Part shown: piece by piece, positions 10,654 through 22,477 of the stretch | Layout of the letters: every line of letters begins with the position of its first letter | Position numbering within the stretch: the stretch's first letter is position 1 | DNA from: Cytidiella melzeri | Taxonomy: Eukaryota; Basidiomycota; Agaricomycetes; Polyporales; Irpicaceae | Assembly (NCBI GenBank): GCA_022592445.1 | Contig: JABYQR010000054.1 | Coordinates: 1-64,000 of the forward strand | Length of the DNA: 64,000 nt | Direction of reading: 5' to 3' | Notes under the pieces: generated by a model | What the model was told of the DNA's origin: nothing | Seen by the model: only the letters and a program-made list of their open reading frames with translations | The model's database searches: none | Position numbers and translations under genes: made by a program

Positions 10654-11196
10654 CCCTAAAGACAACACAACCAACCACGAGGTGGCAATAGAAGTGTAAG
10701 GGTGTGGGAGCGTGGAAGTGCAAAAGTGTGTGAGGTGGTCTTAGAGTCCTAGTTTTACCTGTGCTGTAAAGAGCGACAAGGTTTGTGATATATGTTTTAT
10801 GTGAACAGAGCTAGACGGGCAAACTACCATGCGTATCGTGGGCAAAAGGAATAGTCGGCGCGATGAAAGCGAAAGAGTTTTAGCGCGGCTCAAAGGGAAC
10901 GCACGCGAGATGTCGCCACTTGTAGTAAAACGGCGTGCGGAAAGACGCGGATGGTAAAAGCAGGCGCAGTACAAATCTCAAACAAAAAAACGCGGTCGCT
11001 GGTGAAGATGACAGTAGTCACTGTAAAACACGGGCGCAGTGAAAGTGAACGCAGTGAAGGTGAAACACAGACGCAATAACGCAGTAAAATAACGCAGGTA
11101 AGAAGTAAACGCAGTATAACGAAACCGAAAGGAACCGTAACGGAAAGACAAGCTACTGGAGCGCGAGTGGCAGCGTAAGGCTATATAAGGCCACAG

Positions 11197-11721
11197 TCAA
11201 TTTGACTCGATAGACTGCGCGTGGGGGCAATAGTGTAGAACAACACCTCCCGAGCGGCAATGCGTGTTGCAAGCAAATGCGTGGCCAACGACGACGTTGG
11301 TAGAGCTTGTAAGATTGAACTGTACTAGTTCGCACTTGTGGTCCTCGCCTTCAAAGTCCGGTGACAGCCAACAATCTGGATGCAGCGCGCGCGGGCGATC
11401 ACAGTCGAGCAGGACGAAAGGTCCTGAGCGCAGGGGAATTGGGTGGTTGCTCTGAGTGTCGCAATAGGAGCAGTTATCAAGCGAGTCTGCGACGGAGGCG
11501 ACGGACGACGCTGGCAAGGGCGATTTAGGAGTAGATCTCTCAGGGAAGACCGCAGGCACTACTGAGGGTTCTGGCGGCGGCGTGGGCGCGGGGATGATGA
11601 GGTAGCAACGAAGAACCTCGCGGCACGGGCGGTATGGGCAGCGGCCGTCTGGTAAGTGGGGAACTGTGGGACAATAACGGCAAACATGAGGCGGGTTGTT
11701 GATAGTAGGCGCAGCGGACAT
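11197..11721 (-). CDS. Cys-rich protein of Z family (unknown)
   Basis: 174 aa from a true ATG, about 150 bp downstream of a TATATAAAAA box. The N-terminal third has the pattern CRYCPTV, CPYRPC, LRCY, resembling a small zinc-binding cluster. The middle is Pro/Ser-rich, then NCSYCDTQ and DCDRPRALHPDCW. The C-terminus HAFACNTHCRSGGVVLHY to QSIESN is repeated almost identically at 43950-44030, so this is a conserved coding sequence and not a chance ORF. No known family was recognised. Function unknown; its position suggests it belongs to the inserted element. Confidence 0.6.
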   Translation of the reverse strand: MSAAPTINNPPHVCRYCPTVPHLPDGRCPYRPCREVLRCYLIIPAPTPPPEPSVVPAVFPERSTPKSPLPASSVASVADSLDNCSYCDTQSNHPIPLRSGPFVLLDCDRPRALHPDCWLSPDFEGEDHKCELVQFNLTSSTNVVVGHAFACNTHCRSGGVVLHYCPHAQSIESN

Positions 11722-11870
11722 AAACGTGGAGAAAGACGCAATGAGGCAACGCAGGAGAGACTACGGCTATTGGTGCGACGAGACTCCCTCGACGCGAGCA
11801 CAAAGCGTAAAATGTACTCTGAGAACTGGGGTGGGGATTGATTTATTTTCTACGCAGTACAGGCAACACC

Positions 11871-11880
11871 TTTTTATATA
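11871..11880 (-). promoter_or_regulatory. TATA box upstream of Z1 ORF
   Basis: Minus strand TATATAAAAA, about 150 bp before the ORF ATG, consistent with an RNA polymerase II promoter within the element. Confidence 0.5.
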
Positions 11881-12284
11881 CCCTAAAGACCCTCTCCTAA
11901 ACCTTTCCTTCTTTGTCCTAAACCCAAACACGAGAGCGAGGAAACATGGTGGCAGAGTACTTCTGTTCCCGGAGGCAAAATGTCCAGCAAGTCGACACCC
12001 GGCAGAACACAGCGTTGGTCGATGCGGAGAAGCGGCGCCCGCCCTTGCGCTGAAGGGGCGCCAACCGTCGCGAGCAGGTGATGAGGCGCCGTCCAGGAGT
12101 TGCACAGCGTGGCGTGATAGGAGTCTTCCTGAAACGGGGTTTGCAAGTCAATTTTCTTCTATCGTTGGTCCGACCCCCATCCGAAACACTTGGTGGCTGG
12201 CCGGCCCATGCTCCGACGCAAAAGGGGCGTGTCTGCAAGTCAGAGTGCGGTGCGAATTCTCAGCCTCAGATGTTTCCGGCGCGT

Positions 12285-15200
12285 TACAAGTCCATTCATG
12301 TCATCGATACTGGCGCTAGTATACACTGTACACCATATCGTGACTTACTTTTCAATGTTCACTCTGTACCGACTATCTTGTTCACTGTTGCCAACTCAGA
12401 ACAAATAAGTCTCAAACTTGCCGGCAACATGGTACTTGAGGTCGAACAAGAAAATGGTACACATAATCAACTCATGCTAAAGAATGTCTACTACAACTCA
12501 CAACTACCCTTCACGCTTATCAGTGTTTCAAAATTAGACGCTGACTATTGCTTTACTTTCTTCTCAAATACTTGTACTAAATACAACTCGAACACGTCTT
12601 GTGTAGCTGTGATACAAAAAATACACGATTTGTATTTGCTTAACTCTACTCGTGTGATTTCTTTAGCAAGCGTGCATAAGTCTGGAGTAACAATGCTTGA
12701 ACTTCATAAGAAACTTGGTCACATCAGTTACTTCCAGATAAACAAACTACTCAAAACGTCCAAACTTATCATCACGACTCATATCACTGACCACACAGAA
12801 ACTCCGTGCGAGGACTGTATCTTGAATTATATTCATCGTACTCCAGTCCCAAAGCTCGTACTTTGCCGTTGGCTACTTCCTTCGGTGATCACTTTCATAT
12901 CAACATCTTTGGGCCACTACCCACTGCGTCAATTACTGGTCATTATCTGTACTGGTTGACTATTGTCGACGACTTGACTCGATGGCTAACACTTGCCCCA
13001 TTGAAGACAAAACATGATGCCTTCACTCAATGGGTCATCTTCTCTACTGAGCTTCTTACGCAATACAATATTTGCATTAAGATCCTTCAATCTGACAACA
13101 ACAATGTCTTCACTAGTGCAAATATGACAAACTACTCGAAGTCACAAGGTACTATACCCCGGCTTACTGTGCACAATACTCCTGCACAAAATGGTGTTGC
13201 CGAACGCACACACCAGACTATTATGAACTTGGTTTGTGTAAACCTGCATACGGCTGCTTTACCAAACCAGTTATGGTGGTACGCTGCGCTTCATGCGGTT
13301 TATCTCTATAATTGTACTCCTCGCGCTCCTCTTCAATACAAAACTCCTTATTTCAAACGCTATAATACTGAAGCAAACCTTGATGCGCTTCAAACCTTTG
13401 GTCAACAGTGTATCGTATACGACGAATACCAAACCAATATACTCGCACCGAAAGGCAAGCGTGCTGTTTGGATAGTCTTTGCCAAACATTCCAAAGGCCA
13501 CTACGTTTACTTTGGAACACGAGTAGGCGTCGAACAAAACTTGCAATTTGTTGACTCTACGGTACAAATTGAAGGGGAGAAAGAACCAAATATTGAAATA
13601 CCTACTCTTGAAAAACAACTTGAACTCGAGGAGAATCCTCATGTTGAACCCATGGACATCGACAAGCCTGACCCTTCTGGTCCTAGGCGTACTACTAGAG
13701 AGCCTAAGACTTTGCGCAAAGCTCGAGGCCTGAACTACGATGAAGTCGATACGAACATTGCCTTCTACCTGACTGAATTCAACGCATACTACGCTGAAGA
13801 CGTTGGTGATCCAGTTACTTACAAAGACGTACTTAACCACCCACTCAAGATCGACTGGCTCAAGTTGATAAAAACCGAGGTCAATACCCTCGAACAACTT
13901 GGCACTTGGGAATACTGTATCCCACCATCAAATGTGAACATCACTGGTTCGCGCTTTGTCTATAAAACAAAATACGAACACAGAAAAGTCACTAAACTTA
14001 AGTCAAGACTTGTCGCGCAAGGATACTCCCAGCGTGATGGCATTGATTACTACTCAAACGAATTATTCGCACCTGTTGCGCGTATGAGTTCACTACAATT
14101 TGTACTTACTCTCGTGGCTTTGCTACACTTCGAGATCACTCAGCTCGATATCAAGTCCACATACTTATACGGTAACATCCACAAAGATGAAGATCTCTAT
14201 CTTTGTCCACCTCCTGGTGACTTACTTCCGAACCTGCCACCTGGCTGGGTACTTAAACTTTGGAAAACTATCTACGGCCTTAAGCAAGCCGGACGTTGTT
14301 GGTACAAATGACAATGTGACATACTCTTCGCACTCGGACTGAAGCGTTGCAAATTCGACAATGCAGTCTTCTACCTCTACCGAGGTAATAAACTTATACT
14401 TTTACTTGCCGTCCACGCCGACGACATTACTCTCGGCACTATCACTACTACAGTTGCCAAACAATTTGAGATTGCACTCAGACAACATGTAGAACTTACT
14501 GACGGTGGAACTATCCACTGGATGCTCGGCATGGAAGTTGATTATGATAAAGCCGCAGGCATTATCAAGCTTCGCCAAAGGAATTATATCCTGAACATAC
14601 TTAAGCAATACAACTTTGACCACAACATTCACGCCATACACCAATGCTACACAAGCACAACTTAGCCCCCTGTGCTGTGACTGAACCACGTCAGGACGCT
14701 GACGCCATTACACACTACATGTCTCTTGCCGGTGGCTTACGCTACTTTGCCGACAGTACTCGGCCAGACATTGCTTATTGCACTGGTCAACTAGCACAAT
14801 ACTTATCCAACCCGGCTAAGGAACACTACGCTGCAGCTAAACAGTGTGACCTTTACCTCAAGGGAACGTTTGACCACTGGCTTGTCCTAGGACCAAGCCA
14901 ACTCTACTTCTACTTCACTCGTAGGTTATGCCAACTCTGACGGTATGACTACGTATGGCAATAAACCAGTAATGGGCTACACCTTTACACACAACAACTT
15001 GCTTATCTCTTGGTCAAGTAAGCATGGTTCACCCGTAACTTTATCGGTCACCAAAGCCGAACTGTACGCACTCGCTCATGCGTCCACAGAGGCCATCTAT
15101 TTGAAGAGCCTCATTGATGATATACTTAATTGCACTATGGACCCTGTCAAGATGTATACCGACTGTGCGTCGACTATTGCAATTGTTTGTTCCCCCGAGG

Positions 15201-15355
15201 AACAAGACTCTCAACATACTAAACACTACAACATTTGCAAGAACTTCATCAGCAATCATGTAACTAAAGGGTACATTACTGTGCACCACATACCTTCTGC
15301 CAATCAGCGTGCTGATACTCTTACTAAAGCACGCCATCTCGCGCATCTTCTCTAG
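12285..15355 (+). pseudogene. Copia element F Pol: protease, integrase, RT, RNase H (decayed)
   Basis: Domains in copia order. Protease IDTGASIHCTP (12303); GAG-pre-integrase MLELHKKLGH (12692); integrase core with the catalytic residues in TIVDD, LQSDN and GVAERTHQ; RT with KTKYEHRKVTKLKSRLVAQG, ITQLDIKSTYLYG and a variant second catalytic box VHADDIT (14420); RNase H with LAGGLRYFADSTRPDI and TLSVTKAELYALAHAS, ending at 15355. Breaks: a frameshift near 12845, TGA at 14309-14311, a stop near 14664 and another near 14940. No 3' LTR is seen afterwards, so the element is also 3'-truncated. Confidence 0.88.
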
Positions 15356-15398
15356 AGTGATTACCAGAGTATCCCAGAACTTGTCGGTCTTGTCCGAG

Positions 15399-16468
15399 TC
15401 ATGGGTATAAAGAGAGTGCTGACGTGAGGTAGTGTGTATGAGCTACGGACTTGTGCGATATACCGAAGCTACTTACCATAAGTGCAAGACGCGCACACAA
15501 AGTGACCGTCGGTTTGATCATGGTACCTTTGACGAGGTGTTCGGCAAGACGCATAATGTTCCACTTGTCCTTTGGATCTTGAGGCTGGAGACTCGCACGA
15601 AGCTGATTCTCGAGATGAGTATATCGTATACATACAAGTGGTACATCACATACCGCCTTCTTGATCTTGGAGCGATTCTGCGTAAGTTGCTCGCGAAGGG
15701 ACGCGATCAACTTAGCAAGATCTGCAGGCCTTTGCTTGATGTTCTGAGGAAGGTTGTCGTCGTGATGCTCATGGACAAACTCCTGTTGATGAGAGAAATG
15801 AGTAGGATCGGCATGGGGTGCATAGCGGAACACTGACCAAGAGCGTGTCTATCAAGGCGTTACCTTTGTATACTGTCGCGCGAGGCGAGAGTAGAACAGT
15901 AAGTGCGCCGCATTTGATGTTCTTCTATACTCATATATGCTGTAAGATTTGTATGAGGACCAATAAATTATTCTGCGTACCTCGAGATCTGAAGACGGCT
16001 GCCATGGCGCCTTCGCGATCCGTTGCTTCTTTGCGTGGTTGTTATTCTCGATCTGCTCAGCAAAAACCTTCAACAGGCATACGTGCAAAGATGCATGAGC
16101 GAGAGAATTAAAGAGTCAGTGTCTGCACCTGTTCAAGATACTGACAAGCGTACCCCCGCAAATTCCTCCAGCCTGCAAACATCGTCCTGATCAAAATGTT
16201 TCTGATGTCCGATCTGCTGCGCTAAGGAGAGCAGATTCTCATTGGTGGTGGCGGTGGCCACTGTAACCGTTGCAGGGGTTTCAGTACTCTCGCTGTGATC
16301 GCCACTATCAGGTGAATCATCGTTGTCGTCATTGTCACTGGTATCACCGCGGGCTCGTTCTCCAAGTACTGATGGGATAGACAGGGACTCTTCCGTATTG
16401 TGACTAGAAGCTGAACGGCTTTGGAGCTCAGCAAGGATGGCAAGAGTGTTGTTGAACGGTGCAGACAT
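15399..16468 (-). CDS. Small intron-containing gene, divergent partner (unknown)
   Basis: Begins ATG at 16468 (MSAPFNNTLAILAELQSRSA). Exon 1 (16468-16154) encodes an Asp/Ser-rich acidic stretch (DNDDNDDSPDSGDH) and a helical segment NENLLSLAQQIGHQ, ending at a GTACGC donor. A second exon near 16060-15983 (FAEQIENNNHAKKQR) also ends at GTACGC. A third starts after CAG near 15828 (FRYAPHADPTHFSHQQ) and runs through QNIKQRPADLAKLIASLREQ; a further exon may cover NIMRLAEHLVKG to MIKPTVTLCARLALM. Exon limits are predicted. It is transcribed away from the gene at 16713-21121 over a 244-bp gap. The product is not recognised; it may be an accessory protein of the same mobile unit. Confidence 0.5.
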
Positions 16469-16712
16469 GATGAGAGGGAGAGCAGCCAAGAGGCAGGGTT
16501 GATGAGGGGAGGTTAGAATGTGTTCAGGGGGTTGAGACTCACCCTTTTAATGCACGACAATTTTGACAATAGGGCCTCTCCCTTGGCCATTCCCCAATCT
16601 TACTATCAGCGGGCCATAACGACTTGTTGAGGTTTTGGCCAGCTCTGTGCATAAAAGACAAATGGCGCGGCTGGTCATGTTCAATATTCAACACCTGAAC
16701 TCACCGACTGCC
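16469..16712. promoter_or_regulatory. Divergent intergenic region
   Basis: 244 bp separating two head-to-head start codons. It must hold promoters for both directions. A weak CATAAAAG (about 16651) sits 62 bp before the plus-strand ATG. No stronger motif is visible. Confidence 0.4.
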
Positions 16713-19700
16713 ATGCCTCCAAAAGCGAAACCATTGCCTGAAGGCAAGTAGTGTCGTTATCAGAGATGTGTCAGTGACTGGGTTCAGAATCTTATACTGT
16801 CGGTTAGGCTTTATAGGACAAGATGAAGACAAGAAAATCATGTGCGTTGTGCGCACAAGTTTTGAGCCCGACCCACAAAAGCATTGGATTCTTCGTGCCA
16901 GTTTGGCGAAGCATCTCAGTAGCGAGGAGCATAAGCGGTGTATGAGAAGCCATAGTGAGAAGGAAGCAGAACGACGTCGTGCAGAGCAGCAGCATGAAGC
17001 TTTGAACTTGCAGTTTGTTGCTCTTGAAGACCCGAGGTTGACTGCAACGGCGATGGTTGAAGTTCAAAAGCATGGCCGTGCGGCCACAATCGAGGAAACA
17101 ATGATGTGGGAAAGATATGACCGAGATGGCGCCGATTTTAGCGCTGGAAGCGATCCTCAACTTGCGCTTGATAATGCGCGTGCTCGTTTGGCAAATCAAT
17201 GCGATAACTTTGCATTCTTAGACGCAGCTCAGGTCGCTGAGGTACTGGGCTTCTCAGGAAGTCCTGAAGACGAGCATGCATCTACTGCCGCGGATGTTGT
17301 CCAGGAGGAGGAAGCCTTAGCAGCATTATTAGACGACTTGGGTGAGTTTGCAACTCAACGCGATTCAAACATTTTATTAACTATTTCCAGATCCTTACTC
17401 GGACACAGCTCCGGAAGACAGAGATAAAGATCTGGAGAAATCAGCAGATCCAAAATGGGCACCGTACTCGTCCAAAACTGTGCGTATATTGTGTCAGCTT
17501 TTGGACTTAACTTATACTGACCCGCAAACATTATCGTTCAGGAGTTTCTACTTGACACAATCGACAACCTTCCGTGTATGCCCATCTCTGATGCTCTTAT
17601 GAAACTCTTTCTCTTGGTTTCAAACGAGGCCGGTGTGCGCGATGTTCCTTCATTCTACCGGCTGCGCAAGACACAGAAAGAGCTTTGTGCCTGTAGCGGC
17701 ATACCCACCGTACACTGTGAATCAGCGCGAGGTAACATTTTCTTTGTGAACGATCCCCGAACTCTGGTAGCTCAGGTACGTTGCTGAACCGTGACGCGTG
17801 GCTATGGGATATTAACTGGAATATTAGGATTGGACAAATCTGGCTATCCGTCCTCATATTCACGTCTATCCAGAAATCCCTGACAGCAGTGATCCTGTTA
17901 GTGAGGTTTGGCATGGAGAAAAGTGGCGTGAAACAATGAATCTAGATGCTCTCTCACCTATGTACAATGCGCATGAGAAGCACTACTACGTCAACAAACT
18001 TACGCAGCTTAGAAACGGAGAGTTTATCATCCCGTTTCGGTGGGTCATTTATCGCAAGGCTGTTCATGCGCAATCATGGGCTGTTGCTATTGGTGATAAC
18101 GTATGTTCTCTTTTTACTTGCATTGTATAGCTGTCTAATCAACAAGCAGAATGTAGCTACTGTCTTACCCGTGCAGATCATGGTTGCAGCTTTGGACATG
18201 GACAAGAATTACTTTGATCTCAAAGCCGACGGAAAGCTCCCAGTGTGGCACGGTACGCTTCTAACGCTAATTATCACCAGTATCCGTGCTCAACGTCGAG
18301 GTGTCTTGCTTTAGAGTCAAGCCTTGGATACGAGACTGCAATGCCCAATCCTTTGCGAGTCGTTGCGAAGGGAGCACCACTGTACTCCAGCTTCGTAGAT
18401 TATTTTGGCAACGACGTATCAGGAAATCGTTCCAAGTCCTGGAACAAGCATCTGAACAGCTATATGACCCATCGAAACCTTCCTCGCTCGCTACTACAGC
18501 AGGAGTATCATACTCATTTCATTTTGACGTCAACTCACGCCAGTGTAGCTGAACAGTTTAGTGGATTCAAGAACATTGTCGAGTAAGTTATCAAATCATG
18601 CTATCTACTCCGCTAACTCGTTGAACCACCAGACAAACACACGAAGAACCTGTTCGCGTTCGTGATCCAATGACTGATGAAGATGCATGCTTCCGTTTGT
18701 TCGTCAACACAGCTCCTTCCGACAACCCAATGCAGAGTGAGGTCTCGGCACATATTGGAGGTGCAGGGAATCTATTCTGTTGTAAATGCGACGCTGGTGG
18801 GACTGGCGAGGAAAAAGAGAGTGCAGAAGGATTTGAGCGGCTGTTCAAGGTGCGTTTCGAGAACCCAAATTATACTCCGGTACACTACCATTCTAACATT
18901 AATACACAAGCCGGGCAAGTCCCGAACGAAGGAAAGCATTCTTGACTCATTGCAGACTCAGTTTACCCTTGCATGTGGAGGAGTAGCTCAACGCATCAAG
19001 GATATACAAACTGCGACTGGCATGAAAGATGCGTATTCTCAGTTCTGGATAGATCACCTAATTGAGCGCGGAAAAGCGATGAAGGCAGAAGACCCGTCTC
19101 GCTCTTCAGAAGATATTCAGACTGAACTTTGCTTGTGGGTTACGAATCATACCGCAGATATATATAGTGGGTTTCTTACACTCAAAGGTCCGCTCTAATT
19201 TTGCCTACCAATCTCGACGTTGCTCATTATAGAGAGATATAGGCTTTGATCCTACATCCGACACCCCTATTGAGATCCTCCATACTATTCTACTTGGATT
19301 AGTCAAGTACGGCTGGCACGGAACACATACCAGCTGGAATACAGTACAGAAGGATCTTCACGCACGCCGTCTTCAAGCAACAAACATTGATGGCTTATCA
19401 ATTCATCCGATACGTTCCAGTTACATTCTTCAATACGCGAACTCATTAATTGGCCGTCAGCTAAAGACCTTAGCTCAGATGACATTCTTTCATGTTCATG
19501 ATCTAATTTCTCCCCTTCAATTCCGGATGTGGCATGCTATTGGTGAGCTGTCGGCACTTCTCTGGATCCCTGAGATCTACGAGATGAACAATTATCTGGT
19601 ACGTCGAACCGTATTCCTATGCTACAACATTGTTCTAATCACTACGCTGTTGCAGGACAATGTGGATATTGCAGTAGGCAATGTTCTCAATACGTTTGCA

Positions 19701-21121
19701 GAGATTGATCCAACAAAAATCCTCAAAAAAATCAAGCTACATCTGCAGGTCCACGCTTGAGCTGACATCTTGCGCTTTGGTCCTCTCGTGGGTATGAGCA
19801 CCGAAGGTTTTGAGAGCTTCAATGCCATATTCCGATTCTGCTCTATCTTCTCGAATCATCAAGCACCTAGCCGCGACATCGCTATCCAGATTGCTGAGCA
19901 AGAAAGCATGAAGCACCGTTTGACCGGTGGGTTGTGGCTGGAGCAGAACAGTAACACGTGGACTGCAGCAGGTTGGGGCGTTCGAGATATGTTGCAGAAG
20001 CAGCCGATGCTTCAGCGGCTCATTGGATGGAATTTCCCGGCTGATCGGGATGTTGGTACGAAATTGCTTGTTAACCTGAACACATCTATATACTAATTTC
20101 ATCCCATTTTTACCCACAGGCTCATGCAAGCTGGAACCACTCAAGAAAGGAATCAAAGAGCAGCCATCGTTTATGCTTTCAACAACGGCAGTCGCTCGGT
20201 GTCTGAACTTAACCTCATACGACGAAGAAGATTGCTTTCGAGGGCAGTGGTTTGTGGCGCAATCCAAAGAAGAGTGCAGTGTAGGCTCATGGGTATTTGC
20301 TTCATCTTCACTCGATGTATGTCAGAATCATTGAATGCTGAGCTGCATATTGACCTCGCAACCGTTAGCAAAACACCGCTGTTGGGCGGGTAGAAGAGAT
20401 TATCGTATCAAGTGTCTCAGCTTCAAGATGCTTAGTCGTCATAGACCTCTTTCAGCTAGCTGCCGCTCGTCATGAGGTGTTTCAAATGCCGTTCTTGCAG
20501 CGGCGTCATGGACAGCGGCAGCGAGGAGCCGTGTTTGCAAAGGTTTGAACCTGACCGTCGCCTTCACTGTGAAAGAGTTTGCTAAAACTTCTGTTTCAGA
20601 ACGTGAAATTCAAGTTCAACGCCCAGCACGATTGCTTGCGTGCAGGATGTCAGGCAACCGGAAAGAGACCGCAGATACAAGAACGGCTGCAAACGTCTAT
20701 TGCGGAGACGTTTATTGAACATCGCCACGACACTGCGACTGATTGATTCATCGTGAACATGCACGCCTTTCATAACGCACATCTGATACGCATGGTAATT
20801 CCGCGCTCGCTGTCCGCACCAGTGCCATTGTACCAAGATTGTGCAGCCAAGCACGAAGAAATCTCAAGGGAACTGAGACGGACACAGAATGAGAAGCGAG
20901 CGACGCAGAAACAGAACAGAGCCGCCAAGAAAGCCGCAGCCCAGGCCAACAAGGATATCGCACCCGAGGATCATGGTGGAGAGACATCTCGAGGTAGTCG
21001 CAAGCGTAAACGGGTGCAAGAGAACGACAAAGAGCAGCCAGGGCTTATTCTAGAGGCTTTGTCACTAGCGAAGGACTTGAATGAGGGTGAAGTGGCTCAT
21101 GATCTGTCTGACTCGGACTGA
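16713..21121 (+). pseudogene. Large multi-exon transposase-like gene
   Basis: Starts MPPKAKPLPEGK, then an in-frame TAG, then a CRYQRC/HLSSEEH cluster like an N-terminal zinc finger. Many exons with short GT-AG introns follow: [119 protein letters not shown]; a basic C-terminus RKRKR and an acidic end DLSDSD. The internal CCKCD and EILHTILLG blocks recall Tnp2-type proteins of CACTA/EnSpm-like or Plavaka-like elements; assignment is inference. A second in-frame TGA lies near 20745, so this copy is probably inactive. No terminal inverted repeats were identified. Confidence 0.55.
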
Positions 21122-21903
21122 CCTCAATCTATCAATGAGCACAATGTATGATATTTTCCAGTGTATTCGTAGCACCCAACGCAGTTAAATCGTAAGAATT
21201 CTGCTCATTGCAGCATTCCAGTTGAGCGCTAAATTGGATACTTATATGGCCAGTTCTATCTTCGCAACAATGACCGTGACAGCCACTTTGCTTTTGACCA
21301 CCGCAACGATGTTGGGCCCTCTCAGGCGCGTATATATATATAATGGGACCTCATCATGCTTCTCACCTCGCACATTTACAGCAACCGCATCAGTAGTGAG
21401 TTACTTGCTTTGGGAGATGGATTCGTAAGATGCTCACGTTAAGCGCCTAGCAGCGCGTGAGGGGGATTTCGACAGGTCCTGTTGTCGGATGGTAGGTAGG
21501 TTGTAGCCAGGTGGGCTGTTCACAATTGTCTGTCTCGGGCCATCTGCAGTGTACATATGGCTGCAATATGGAATTCTACATGACCACAGCCAAAAGTGCC
21601 AGCTGCAATGGCCAGCTGGCCATCATACGGTCGGCATGTAGCTACGGCATTACGGGCCCGCTGACTCACTGGCGCATTCATCTGGCCAAGACATGGCGCT
21701 CAGTTGGCGGTGTATATGACACAGCAGCGTGAAACGCGCAGCCTTCGTCATCCTCCAATGAGCACGATGAGTTGACAGTGCTACGCGATTGAACAGAAAT
21801 GTACACTCCAGCTCACTCCGTCTCGACGCGAAACAAACAAAGACACAACCACGGATTAACACAAGACGAAGCTGAGCACCCTGGACTTTCAACAGCTCAT
21901 AAG
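21122..21903. other. Non-coding gap before element G
   Basis: No convincing ORF, RNA gene or repeat. A TATATATATA run at about 21331 is visible. It ends at the AAATT target duplication of element G (21904-21908). Confidence 0.5.
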
Positions 21904-21908
21904 AAATT

Positions 21909-22347
21909 TAATGGCTTTTCAGCTCCGGCTCACGGACTAGTAGTTACCGGACTCTCTTTTGTTTTCCGTATATGGTCGCTCTATTGTTCTTTCTTCACGC
22001 GGACACATCTGTATCACAGATTTTCCTCTTTGGGTCGCCTGAGGGCTCTGTCTTATATACCTTCGCCCCCGCTCCTGACACTCCATCGTGCTCTTTCTCT
22101 TTCGCACCTGGAGTGAGTATTCTTCGTTGTCCCTCACATATGCAATATGCTCACAGCCTGTACCTATAGTTAACTCGCTTCGCTCGTGTGTCTTAGGTAC
22201 AGTCATTATGCAATCGTGCTCTTTCTCTTTTGCACCTGGATTAACTCGCTTCGCTCGTGTGTCTTAGGTCCTTACGACGGCAAGTGGGATTACGACTGCG
22301 CATCCATCCCTGCCTCTAGACGTGTTGAATACATTCGACCGGCTTTA
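21909..22347 (+). repeat. 5' LTR of element G
   Basis: 439 bp. TATATACC at about 22054 may be the TATA element. It contains an internal imperfect duplication: the CGTGCTCTTTCTCTTT block and the TTAACTCGCTTCGCTCG block each occur twice (about 22088-22196 and 22209-22270). Confidence 0.93.
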
Positions 22348-22363
22348 GGTTATGAGCCCCGCC
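22348..22363 (+). promoter_or_regulatory. Primer binding site of element G
   Basis: GGTTATGAGCCCCGCC directly after the LTR. GGTTATGAGCCC is complementary to the anticodon arm of fungal initiator tRNA-Met, implying a half-tRNA primer. Confidence 0.8.
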
Positions 22364-22477
22364 TGGCTCTAATCCACACTCGTCGTTCACCTTATCGCGC
22401 CCATCTGCGCTTCGCTCCGATCAACGTCGACACACGACTCCAGGTTTTCATATCCACATCCTTAACGTCCTATCAAC

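Larger units (their letters stand above)
10654..12284 (-). mobile_element. Unclassified insertion Z1 (1631 bp)
   Basis: Interrupts element F between Gag and protease and is flanked by the direct repeat TACAA (10649-10653 and 12285-12289). Removing it restores an in-frame join through SRSKTKYKSIHVIDTG. The ends are not TG...CA and show no clear inverted repeat. In minus orientation it has a 5' region, TATA box (11871-11880), a 174-codon Cys-rich ORF (11721-11197), then a long 3' part rich in CTGCG. The ORF end and 3' part are also present, truncated, on either side of gypsy B (43925-44083 and 51763-52268). Class is unknown: long solo LTR, retroposon or other non-autonomous element. Confidence 0.8.

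Noticed and set aside
11696..12319. Plus-strand open frame across the Z1/F junction
   Set aside because: Opposite to the conserved Z1 ORF and fuses unrelated sequence at 12284.
15356..15400. Possible 3' LTR of element F
   Set aside because: No similarity to the F or H LTR and no TG...CA unit; F appears 3'-truncated.
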